This document shows positions 1 to 12,100 of a stretch of 64,000 nt of DNA, piece by piece (position 1 is the first letter of the stretch; every line of letters starts with the position of its first letter). Source of the DNA: Taeniopygia guttata (Eukaryota; Chordata; Aves; Passeriformes; Estrildidae); assembly GCF_048771995.1 (NCBI RefSeq), contig NC_133032.1, positions 19,855,001 to 19,919,000 on the forward strand, read 5' to 3'. Both the position numbers and the translations under genes were made by a program. The notes beneath the pieces are model-generated. The model was given only the letters and a program-made list of their open reading frames with translations. It made no database searches and was not told where the DNA came from.

Positions 1-3000
1 AGCAAACAATTGTGCCTCAGCCACCTTGCCCAGGTCATTAAAACCCAGATCCTGTCCTCCAGGTGTGTCTCAATCCCTCCCTTGGAGATGCTGCAGGTGG
101 GACCTTGATGATTGGTGAGATATCTTTTGATCTAGCATGTTCTCAGAGGGGAAGAAGGAGGAGGCAAGAATGAAGGGACATCTGAAGAGTCTCAAATTCA
201 AAAATGAGAATTTTAAGAACATGTTCTGAAATTGGCATGCTGAGCTTTTATAGGTAATTGGTGACTTTTCATTTTATGCCTGGGAAAGTGTGTTGGCATA
301 GGAATTTTCTAACTCAGACTCTGAAATTGTGGAAGTTCATTCACTGGTTTATCTTCTATGTGTTCTATATTTTAACTTTTGTTTAAAAAATTACAGTAAC
401 AACTGGATTTTATATTTCAATTGTTTAATTCAGCGATAGAGTTGACTAATTTTTGCATTAAAGATTTAATATGGAAATAGTGTAATATAATTTTATTCTA
501 AAACCTATGTATACTACACAGTTCTGTTTATTGACAGATATATTAGATTTACCCTATTCTTGGTAAGGAGACAAATTGTAGCATCTCTTCCTGCTGAAAT
601 TAAAACTAGTACCAGAGTTTTGCTTTCTGCATTATTGAACTATAGTCCATATTAGGCAAGCATCTTTTGACTGTCTACTCAGGTCATGTCCCATTAATCC
701 AGCTCATTTCCTATGTTTTGGATGTGTGTATTCTATTGATGGTAGTGGATAGGACCTAGCAGTAAATGTTTCTACATTACTTCAAATTGTGGAGAGCTGT
801 GAATTTCAGAGGAAGACTGGAATAGACAGTGTAAGTTCTGTGCTCAGATAAAGTAACTTTGAACTGATCCTGATTAAAACCATACTGCTGAGGAATGATT
901 ATCTTAACTAAAGAGCTTGGACAAATAGAAATAGCTGTATCTTTTTACTTAGCTAGCCTTTATGTATCCACATATATAGTTAGTACATTAACAAGTCCAA
1001 ACTTTATATTCTATGGATAAAAACTGGCAATGGAATTTGTGTTAGATTGTTACCAGGCCAGCAGCTCTCACTGAATGTCCTACTGTCTCTGTGACTGCTC
1101 AGAAAGACCTTCTGTTCTTCTTCTTGACCTGCCTGTGGCAGCACTTGGTACTCATGAGGCAGATGAGATCTGCTCTGCATTCTACCACCCAGGCAAATTT
1201 TAAATTCTTTGCATTTTCTACATATAAATAGCAGACTGTTTCCAGCAGCTTAGTGGGAGTCACCCTGTTTGCAATGCTGTTTTGAAAGGAAAATTTCAGT
1301 GTCATTTGGAATATGTAATTTTTTATTCCTGGAAGGCTTCTATCTGATTTCAGCACCCATTAGTGAGGCATAGTTCAGAGTCCCAAAGGGCAAACCTGTC
1401 CATGAACAGCCATGGTGTGCACAGTGTTCATGATTTCTCCCTCTCTTTCTGCTCATGGCCAGCACCAAGAGCTGTTTAGCTGATGCCCCTGTCTGGGCAA
1501 AGGCACAGAAGAAGCTGTTCACCAGTTTTTTAGAAAAAGGCAGAAAGAAGGGGCAGATTGAAGCCCTCTGATGCTGCTGAGGCTGCACAGCAATATGCTG
1601 GGGACATGTCACTCTGGGGAGAGGGGTCAGCTGGAGAGCCCAGGGAAAGCACAGATCAACATATCTTTGTTAAATGACTCACATATCAGTGGCTACGATG
1701 GGGATTAAAGTTGTGTCTGAGGGACACACTGGAAGAATTGCCACATCCAAGCTGAGCCCTTGCTCTGCAAAGGCAGCCTCTTGGATCAGGGTACTGTAAC
1801 TTAGTGCTTCTCTGCATCTGCACTGGTGAATTTAGGAGCCAAAGCCTTAAGCAGGTTTGTTTTACAAGGAACTCCAGCTCTCCTCTCCAGAGTGATGCTG
1901 CAGTAGTCTCTGACCACACCAGAGGAGCTGAGACAGATAAGACCCACAACAAAAATTGTGCAAAGGGTGCAGAACCCACACTTTTGAATTGCCATCCCAG
2001 AAGTCTTGTCTTTGGCTGGAAACAAGATAAAAACCTTTCCTAAGGCACCATAGCTCAAGAGGAGCTATGCCACGAGTGCTTCCACAGCTCATCCCTACAG
2101 CAGGATATTTCAAAAGGCAGTGCTTAATACCAGAACATAGTGAATGACATAGGAAGGAAAGATCTTGGACAGTTATTATTATTTTTAATTCCATTATAGT
2201 TTTAGCTGAATCATGAACACATCTGAAACTGAAATTGTGGGGAGTGCACTAAAAACAGAAGATGAACTACAAGGATGTGTCTACTTAAATGTGCTTCAGC
2301 TCTCCCCAGACTATGATGCAGTCTATAGAAAATGCCAGTGCACTTTGCCTGCAGACTCCTAATGCTGCAGATTGGTGTAAGAAGGAGCCAAGGTATCCTG
2401 AAATGCTATATCTGAGTGCTCTCTCACTATGCCTCTTATACTATTTTAAAAATACTGTTATTGTATTAGTGCATGTGAAGATTGTTGGGCTGCCTGCTCC
2501 AAATAGGCACAGGGAAAAAAGCTGCAGGAAGCAAATACTTCCACATCACTTTGTTGGGGGACCTCTCTCCCAGTCCTAGCCAGTCCCATTAAGTCCTTGT
2601 GTTTTGGTCTGTCCTGTTGTCTGTCTCCCTTCAGAAGCTGCCAAAAAATGGTTTTCTTGGTTTGAGTTTTTTTGTAAGGTTGTTGAGCTTTTTTCTTATA
2701 TACCATTGATAAAAATGCATTTGAGACACAATTCCTTTGGATAGCAATGTCCAGCAATCTAAAGCTGAAATACATTGTTATAATCCTTTGAGAACTTAAT
2801 ATTTTATTAAATTTTTACTCTCTGAATATGTTTTTATTTAAATTACTTTATCATTAGCATAAGAAATGTTAAGCCTTTGCAGGGATAATTAGGGCTCTTG
2901 TAATCAGTAAAGTATATTTGAATTGCAATTGTACAATTTAATACAGGAAGTTTCATAGACATTTAGGATAGATATTTTATGGAAAACAGGTATTTTCTAG

Positions 3001-5084
3001 AGAAACTTGATATTTAAAATATACGTTTTATTAATATTTATGGTAGCAACGCATCTGGAAAACATCTTTCTCACAATATCTGGGACTGCAAAAACAATTA
3101 TTTTCTTCCAAGTATCAAAGTTCAAGAGGAAAGCCACAACTTCATACCCCTGCTTATGTCCTCCCCTAGGTGTAACCCTGTGTATGTGGGTGTGTATATA
3201 CATCCCTGACATGTCTGAAGCTGTCGTTGAAGACAACAGCACATCTGTGCATGAAGGACTGGTGAAACTGGGTAATTAGACTGTCCTGAAAACAGCTCCT
3301 GTCCTGTTGAAAGCAGAGTGTGCCTCTCTTACTTTAGTGCCTTAGACTTTGTTGTGCCACCACAACTTTTACAATTGCACTCTTGCTCTAATTGTAGAAG
3401 TCTATAAAACAAATTATGCTTTGTCTTTGTAGGAATAGTGAAGCCTTAAAAATGGTCATATGAAACACTGAATAACAGTGTTTTGTGCATCTCTTTTATT
3501 TGTTGTGGAAAGTGAAAGTAAGTATTTCACTTAAACACCAAAAACATTCAGGACACAGGCTGAGAAGTCCCAGAATAACCTGGTCTCAGGCAGGGGTGGT
3601 GGGATCAAGTATCTCCAGAAGGTCCCAACCAATCAGACTCTTCTGTGATTCAAAAGTCTAAATTAATGCCACCTAAACTATCATAAGAAATCAAACAGGA
3701 AAGTGTCCAGCTACTAGCTGTCAGCTGGAAACCACTATGGTTCACAGTAGCTTTGATTTGGATGAGGAGGGGAATTTTAGCCTTCATTGAGAGTTATTTT
3801 GGATCACTGAGCCAACTGGATCCTTAGATTAAAGTGTATCCTCGCCTCCTAAGCTTTATCAGGTCCTTCATAAACCAGCTAGTTTGTGTGCTTGCCTCTG
3901 TTCAGAAACAGCCCGGTGTTCTGATAACGTCTCATGATTTTAATTTGCAAAAATCAAAGCCAAACAAGTATTTCATGTCTGACTTGCTGGTTTGTTCTGT
4001 GTGTATGGCCAGTGCATTGTTCTCACCCACAAACCTCTCCTTCCCTGCCTCCTCCACTGGCACAGGTGGGAAAGTACTCAGTGACTCAAAAAGCTTGGGG
4101 TGAACTGTGAAAATCCTTAGTGCTCTCAGTGGCCTGAACAAAGAATATTTTCAAATTCCTCTGAGTTTTGCAAAGAGGTAGCTTAGATCAGTGATTGCTG
4201 GATGTTGCTTCACACATTTCTTTTGTATTCACATGAAATAACAAATGAAAATCAATAATATTCACAAAGAAATACTATTGATATGATTGACCAAATTAAT
4301 TTCTGGGTCTTGGAATCAGGCACAGATTTTGTACCCTTGAGTAGGATTTAGCCTCTGAATTTGTCATCCAAAAGTGATTTAACTAGTCTGAATCATCTTT
4401 CCTTTTTCTAGAGTTAATGGAGAGAAAATGTAATCTTAAGTAAACACTATATCCCACTTTACTTAGAATGAGATGCCTGTTGATGTGCTTAGCATGAGGG
4501 AGCCCAGAGAGCTGGCTCAAATGTGAGTGTTCTCAGTATCTGGAGTCATGTGAAATTGAGCCCACCAAAAGTAATCGCAGTCTAAATATGAAAACCAGGC
4601 TTAAGGTGCAAACCCACCAGAAAAGTGTCATGAAATGGTGGGCAACTCTGTAACATCACCAAAAATCTTCCTATAAGATTTAGTAGAGTCTAAAACTGTA
4701 GGATTAAAAAAATAGAGCAAAGGGAATTGTTTGATATGTGAAAAGAGGAGAGCGGTTCTGGCACACTGTAACAGAGATTGAATCTTTGAATCCACCCCTT
4801 CTGCTACCTCCACCCCCAAAATCTGAAAACTTCCTGATTTGTGTTCATCAATAATTAAGAGCCCATCAGCAATACTCAGAGGGAGCTTGCATTGCACTTC
4901 TGAGCAGCCAGTTAGTAATATACGGTGGAGAGATCCTCTTTTTCAAATCCCAAGGCTCCAGGCCATGCAATGCTAGTATTGCATTTTCAATTAGCTTCTG
5001 AGTGAATGCTTGGCATATGTGGAAGTGAGCTGGTACACAATTAGCTTATTGTTCCTTTCAGCTTTCTGCTGAGAGGATCTGAAG
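1..5084. other. Left intergenic region
   Basis: AT-rich sequence with no reading frame that looks coding and no recognisable exon. It contains one old CR1 scrap near 3555-3651, described separately. The 1360-2130 stretch is somewhat richer in GC and has overlapping open frames on both strands (for example minus 1862-2194), but the peptides have no family signature and I read them as chance frames. In mammals the neighbour on this side is ITPRID2/SSFA2; I could not find any exon of it here. Confidence 0.6.
3555..3651 (+). mobile_element. CR1 LINE 3' end scrap
   Basis: The segment ends with wording typical of the CR1 3' tail: a 'ctccagaaggtcccaacc' block, then 'ttctgtgattc'. Only about the last 60-100 bases of the element can be recognised and they are diverged, so this is an old 5'-truncated insertion. 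CR1 elements lack target-site duplications, so the left edge is approximate. Confidence 0.6.
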
Positions 5085-5317
5085 GGCTGCTGAAGAGAGG
5101 GGAGAGGGGGGAAAAAAAGCAAATAGCCAAGGCAGTGGCATCTCTGTGGATGTGGAGTACGGGAGCCGCTGGGCTGGCGCAGATTGCCGGGCTAAGTCGG
5201 GAGTTGCAGCTGTTCCTGCCGAGCTCCCAGCCTGGCCGTGGCCACGGCGCGGGCACAGGCACAGACCCAGCCTCCAGCTCCAGCCTCTTCTCTCGTCTGT
5301 CTCACCTCAGCATCACC
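5085..5317 (+). promoter_or_regulatory. PPP1R1C: PPP1R1C promoter and 5' UTR region
   Basis: The sequence just upstream of the first coding exon changes abruptly from AT-rich to GC-rich. It carries a purine run (about 5090-5120) and a cluster of CpGs from about 5158 to 5255, in a window where CpG is otherwise scarce. I see no convincing TATA box in the usual position, so initiation is probably dispersed, as at small CpG-rich promoters. The exact transcription start cannot be read from sequence. An in-frame ATG at 5150 lies inside this region and is discussed as a finding. Confidence 0.5.
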
Positions 5318-5398
5318 ATGGAGCCCAACAGCCCCAAAAAAATACAGTTTGCTGTGCCCCTCTTTCAGAGCCAGATAGATCCTGAGGCAGCTGAGCAG
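5318..5398 (+). CDS. PPP1R1C: PPP1R1C coding exon 1
   Basis: Encodes residues 1-27, from MEPNSPKKIQF to DPEAAEQ, ending in CAG followed by a good donor, gtaagg. It contains the whole PP1 docking motif (Lys8, Ile9, Gln10, Phe11). Phase 0 exit. Confidence 0.97.
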
Positions 5399-6093
5399 GT
5401 AAGGAGGATGAGTTTCCTTCGCTGTTTCGAGGGAATGGGGCAAGATGTGGGTGAGCGCAAATGATACTTCTGACCTAAAGGCTTTTCTAGCTTATATTAG
5501 TGAAACGGTAGATTAAATACTCTGGGGGTTATAGTGATGTTTGATGTACTTAAAGAGGGAGAAGGATATGTCCTCTAGCCAGAACAAGGCTTCTTCACAT
5601 TGGGTAGGTTTATTCATGTATATTTGTTGTGCCTTTTTTGTAACTGCACTTCTACCCTAATACTTACATTTCACATGAATACACTCAATGAATACATCCT
5701 CGACAAATCAAGTACATTATTATTATTATATGTACATAAGTACATTAATTACATAAGTACAGTATTATTATTATATATACATAAAGCAATGCATAAAGTT
5801 CATAATAGATACCTAACAGAAATACCGGGAAAACATCTTATTTACCTTTCATTTTAACATGAGAAAGTACAACTAAAGTTTTGCACAATAGTCATAATTT
5901 CAGTTACTTCCTGTATTTCTCATGATTTTTTACAGTCTTTAAGTAATTTTTACAGTATTTTACACGCCTCAAAAAAAAATACATGTGGCAATATGCCACA
6001 CTTATGTCCTTGTTGTAATAATGTGTGTGCTATTTTAGGTTCCGACTCACTCCCAAAAAATACATATAATAATATATATATATATAATCTATT

Positions 6094-6124
<31 letters not shown>

Positions 6125-9100
6125 GTCAGTACAGACGTCTGAGGAGGAAAAGATATCTATTGCTGTGCACAGATATGTGTAGCTATGCCTAATAAGAGGT
6201 CACAGGCAGTCTTGTGAGAAAACTGTATAAATCTTAATTAGGTGACCCAGTATATTTCTCTCTCTGCAAGTTGTCCTCAACATTTACTTCTATTTGGGTA
6301 CGTCTGACTTTAGATGATACCAGGGGAATATTATAACCTTGAAAGTTCCATACCAGTAGCCGTGAAATTATTTGCACCTTTAGGACAATTATCTGGTTTC
6401 CTGAATATCCTGATGTTGTGTCTCCTAAAAGGCAGAGACCTTTTCCAGAAAGCAATGAGTTGGGAGTGACCATTGAATGCAAAATATCAGAAGGGTAAAG
6501 AAAATAATTGTTGTGGGTCCTCATTTTGTCTCTAGGCACTTCTGAGCTGCGAGATGTCCGTACCTTATAGAACAGTTCTGCAATGAATTCAAGCAGGATG
6601 TGTTCTGGTGTTTTTCTGATATTTGTGAGAACCATAGGATTAGGATTTCCTGGAATTCCCATGGCTGTTGAAATACTGTAGCCTATTTTCTGCCTGGTAT
6701 TTATGGGCAGTCCTTTTTTTTTTTTGCTGCTGTGAGTTTTATTCCAAGTGCTATACAGTTTCACTGTGGGTGTGTGATGAAATTAAAATAGTAAATTCTA
6801 CGGTCAGCTACAGTTACACTAATCTAGAATAAACCCATTAACCCTGATGATGTAACTTTCCATTTACACCTCTGAAAGCAAAATTTGAACCTTGCTAAAT
6901 ACAGATGTTGGCTCAGCAAATAAAAAAGAACAAATGCACTGACATTGAGGTTTTGTGTCAGAATGGTTTCTAGCTTAAATGCTTCTGGTCCCTGTCTTAT
7001 ATTCAATAGAATATCAGGCCTGGAGGCTTTTGTGAAGCAAATAAAAATATTTCAGTGCAAATGTGTTCATTATAAGAGGGTATTCCAATATCATGTAGTT
7101 CAGCCACTGTTAGTGCAACAAAAGTAGTTACCCAGATAAACTCTGAAGAATTGTATACAATTCAGGATTATGTACTGGTATGTAAAATCTGCTATATTGG
7201 AAATACTCTTTTAATACTGGAGTATTTTTAGTTAAAGAATGTTACTGTAGTAACACCTCTGACAACATTTTATAAACATGACTTCACTGGGAGGTATACC
7301 TGCAAAACTCTGAAATGTGCCTGCAAAATGTTAATTATTACTTGAGAGAACTATGGCAGTACTAGGCATTTGCACATACAAGATCAGAAACTATGAAATC
7401 ATCTTCATGATGCAAAGCTAAACGTCAATATTTTAACATATTACTGATATTTTTCAGAAATAAATATCAAAAAAAACTGAAGTCAAGATTATTACAAATC
7501 CTAAAGGTATTTTGGACAGCTCTCCCCATGCCTTTGTTCTCCCTGAACAAGCAGCAGCATGACCCTGCTTAGTGTCAGACCAGACAAGCTGTCAGTAAGA
7601 CAGTGAAGTGCTGCTGTTCTTTAAATAGTTTCCTTTGTAACTTTGCCTAGTCTATACTCTGGAGGACACCAGACAGATTTTTTGCTTTGCTTTGCTTTGT
7701 CTGTGTGGCAATTGATGGGCCCTAATGACTCTCCTTGGTTTATATCCATTACAGATCAGGAAAAGAAGGCCCACGCCAGCATCACTCGTCATCATGAATG
7801 AGCACATGCCCCCAGGTGAGTGCTAACATACCTTCTAAACCACAGAGCTTGTACACACAGGATTGGCTGCAAACTGGTTTAATTAACTACATGATTTTAA
7901 AAATCCAGCATTAATTTTTTAGCTCTAAATATGAAACAATGGGTCGTAGGACTGTGTGGAGTAAGCCCCGCAAACACGGGTAAATCCTGGCCTTCAGATA
8001 ATGTCACTGATTTCACAATTTTATCCTCCATGTCAATCTTTGTTATATGTAGAAGGAGAGTTAATATGACCCAGATCCAGTTCTTCCACCCACAAATATT
8101 TTCTTTCCCTGGGTGGAGACGTTGGAGACCCTGAAGTTCGATCTCCAGAGATACCAGGTTGTATCCAATGTTAATTCAACCCAAGGAGTTGTTTCTACAA
8201 AATAGATTCTCTTCTAGTTTCCTGATAAAATATATAATGTGTTTTTTCATTTTTTTTTTCAACTGTGAATACGTTATCTTCATCCAGGAGTCCCCACAGA
8301 AGATTCCCTGCGGGATGGGATGATTTGAGGTTGAGACATACTTTGTCATATAAATATGACTTCAGAAGGATCCCTTAATAAGCTGTTTAGGGAGTGTTAT
8401 AAACAAAAAAAAAAAAAAACCACAAAAAGGGGAAAATCCTCAATACTTAATCCCTTGGAACACGGTGCCTCATTTATACCAAACTTTTCCTTTGTTGTTC
8501 TCTGCAACATTTTTTTCCTGCCAAATATCTTAGTCACCTTAATATTTTTTAAAATCTTTTTGGGGAGTAGCTTTTGGTTCTGAATTTCAGGTGACTCAGC
8601 TCTCGCAAATGGTGCATGATCTGCTTTGAACTGACTTTCTTTGCCTATATAGGATAATAATGGGATTTATACAACGTTGCTAGGACTTAACTTAAAGGAA
8701 ATTCACCTTCACTGTTAATCTCTTCTGCAATTCACTTTGTACACTTTGTACTGTCATATTTCCTTTTATAAACAGATACTTGGTACACTACCAAATCAAA
8801 AGCAAACAAAGAATAAGAACTCTTTAATTTACAGGAAATTTTACTGTAAACAAAGTGGTACATGTCTGTTATCACCTTTCCTGCAATGTTCATAATAAGT
8901 CTTTAAATAAATAATTTTTATTATGAGTCAGGATTGCTGCAGGTTTCAGCCAACTTCCATATAAGCCCATGAGTTAGTATTTGTCTTCACTTACTTAGAT
9001 TTGTTTATTTAGATATTATTTGTTCCTTCTAGATACTGGGAACTAATAGGAATGAATTTATTATTTGGCTAAATTATAACCTTGTTCTGATTTAAAATTT

Positions 9101-12100
9101 TCCATAAAACTGAATAAAAATTGAAACTTTAAAAGCAGCTTCATTTTCCTTCCCTTCACCATGAGGTTCATGCAGATTTCCACAGGGGGTCATTTGCTTA
9201 ATATGGGCAAGTGTTTTGAACAGGGTGTGTGCAGGTAGCTCTGGAAGCCTGCTGAGTAAAAGGACTGTAAAGCCAGCTTGGAGAGGCAGACAATAGGTTT
9301 TAATGGATGTGCAAATACTAAATAAAGCCCTTGTGGTCTTCCTCTTGCAAGGTGCTGTACAGCTTCTGAGATGGTTGTGTGCCTTCAACTTTCAGAGTCA
9401 GCTGGTCCTAGGGCCTCTTGACACCTTGCTGATTAAACCCCAAAATACTGATCAGTTACTGGATTTTGAATAGAATTCAGAGGGATGCTGAATAAAATTT
9501 GTCTCCAAAAAGAGTAAATTCATCCCTGCAAATGGATACAGTTAGTTAAAAAAAAAGAAAAAAGTAGGGGTGCTAATTTGACAATCCAACAAATTGCTTT
9601 AAAAGTGTGATTCCCTAGAAAAATGGGAAAACTGAGAGCAGTAGAGAGTTCCAGTGATACTGACAGAGCCACCCTTTTTTATTAAAGCTAGGCTAAATAA
9701 GAGTCCTGTCCCCTGAATTTTACCCACTGCAGTATTCAACTTCCTTCATTGGGAGCAAGGAGCTACTGAAGGGTATGCTTCCAAGAGTTTGAAATGTGTC
9801 CTAATGCAAACCTAAATGTTTGAATGCCCCTGCAAAGTTTATTCAAATTATCAAAATGTCTCTTTTTTTGAAAACCAGAGACAGACATACACTAAGAATC
9901 AGATTTTTCTATAGCCTTCTGTTACAGCTGCTTCTGATTGCAGCTGGGAAAAAAAAGTAGCATATTTGTGGTATTCTAGTGTTCTGGATGCACAGCCATC
10001 TGGAAACCAGAGGGCAATAAAATGTGTTTGGACATTTAAGAACTTCATAATAAATTCAGCTTGAGTTCTATTAAGTTTTCTCATCCATCCCTGATGCCTG
10101 TTACAGCTTTGGTAGGGATATGTCTTCACCTATTTAGGTCAGGTCAATCGTGCTAAAAAGCGAAGATGGAATATTTACTACGCCTAAGTAATTTTAAACC
10201 AAAGACAGCTGCTCAAAAACTATAAGAAGAGTCTGTTTGACTTCCTTGTTTTTAAGGAGGCAGTGTTAGACCACACTGAATGTTTTAAAGTCAGGTGAAA
10301 TGTGACTACAGGAGCTCATATCCAGCCTGTAGCATCACTGACACTCACATTTCCTCATGCTCACTCTGGTTGGCATCATATATAAGTGCAATCACAGTCA
10401 ACAAAAGAGAAATTTGAGTTGCAGCAGCAACAGTGATTGCAGTGGACAATATGACCTTGTGAAGCAACATAGCAATGAAGAAACCCTTAACTCTACCTGC
10501 AAGTTCTGTGTAAAGTGCTCTTAGATGGGTTGTGTCACATTTGAGCAGAGAAACTAGCACTAGCAAACTGAGACTTGGGTTATGAAGCCACTTAAATCTA
10601 TTGTGCTTCAATTGCCATCAATGGAGCTCTATTTTCTGAGCATCTGATGTTTGATTTTGTAATATCAAATCAGTTTACTTTTATTTGAAATTATAAGACC
10701 CTTTTACTATCTGTGAAGGCAAAGACAAGTATATAGTGAGATAGTTACACAAATGGGCAGCATCTCATCCTGTGATGGTGGTGCATGGGTTACTGGGGTG
10801 ATCCACTCACATCCTGCTATAGCCACAGTTGCTCTACACCAGCCTTTTATAAAAGGAACATAAGCAGATGCTTAGTTTTAAAGACACATTTAACTATTAC
10901 ATTGCACAAGTGTCCAATCCAAAAATTGTTACAGCTCTCCTGCTTCCTTTCCCCCTGCAATATCCTTGGAGAACTTTAACAGAAACTGTGTATCACCATC
11001 AAAGCAGACTTTTCTGTGTATGCACAACCTCCTGTCTCCATGCCCAGCATAGCAAAAAATATAGGAATATCCATTCCTATTTGTCTGAAATTATTATGTC
11101 TGGAATAAACATCTGAGCATCCTTTAAAACAGCAGAATATCAAAATGCAACAGCTCAAGAAAAAGCTGGTAGCAGAGTAGAGAACTGATAGCTGAGGGAA
11201 GAAAGCACGTCAGACCACAACTTGGGTTTAATAGCATTAGGGCTCGCTTTGATCAGGAAACAATGCCAGTGCTCCTGTACAGACTGGTTTTGTCACAGAG
11301 CCAGCACAACTTCAAACAGTCTGGCTGGCAAAGGCTCTTCAACTTATGTCAAAGTGTTCAGTCTTCTTGAAGCATTGGAATATGGGTAAACATTAGGACA
11401 AACTTCTGTGTATCTAAATTTTCTATGTATTTGCTGTTTCCAGCTCCCCTTTTTGCTTTGTTGCCTGTTTTGACTTCCTTGCTTTTAATGTAAATGTTAT
11501 TCTGTGTTTAGAAATACAGCTGCCTTTTTGGGCTTTGCAAATCTCATTTCAGGGTATGTTATCACTGCAAAAGCAATATAAAACATACCTTCCCAGCATA
11601 GCACAGTACATCTGAGCTTACTGAATGCTGGAAATCATAATTTGAAGAAAAGAAATCTGTACCTGTCTCTGAACAAGGAAGGTACTCAGAGCTTGTGTTT
11701 GGGCATGAGTAGTTTTGCTTTCTCATTCCTAGCTGGTTTTTGGTTAGCCAGAAATAATCCATGCCTTTCAGTTTACTGTCACTTCCCCGGAGTTCTGCTG
11801 AGATGTCTCATGGGCAATCTCAGTATTTAGTGCAGGAGCAAACAGCACAGCCAGGTGAGTGGTGAGAGGAAAATCTGTCCTTATACCTTTGTCAATTCCA
11901 TGACAACCCAAAGTAGTTGAGGTTTTAATGCTAAATTGATTTTAGACAATCCCAGACTTTCTCTGCACAATAAATCTCATTACCACAGACAGATGTGCTT
12001 TTCTGCTGATGCAAACTGTACCAGCAACACATTCTTGATGGGATTAATATGAGTCACTTTGCCCAGTATTAAGGTTTGTGACTAATATTAGTTGGATCAC

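Noticed and set aside
8100-8160. gttcgatctccag resembling a tRNA T-arm
   Set aside because: No matching A-box, acceptor stem or cloverleaf around it.
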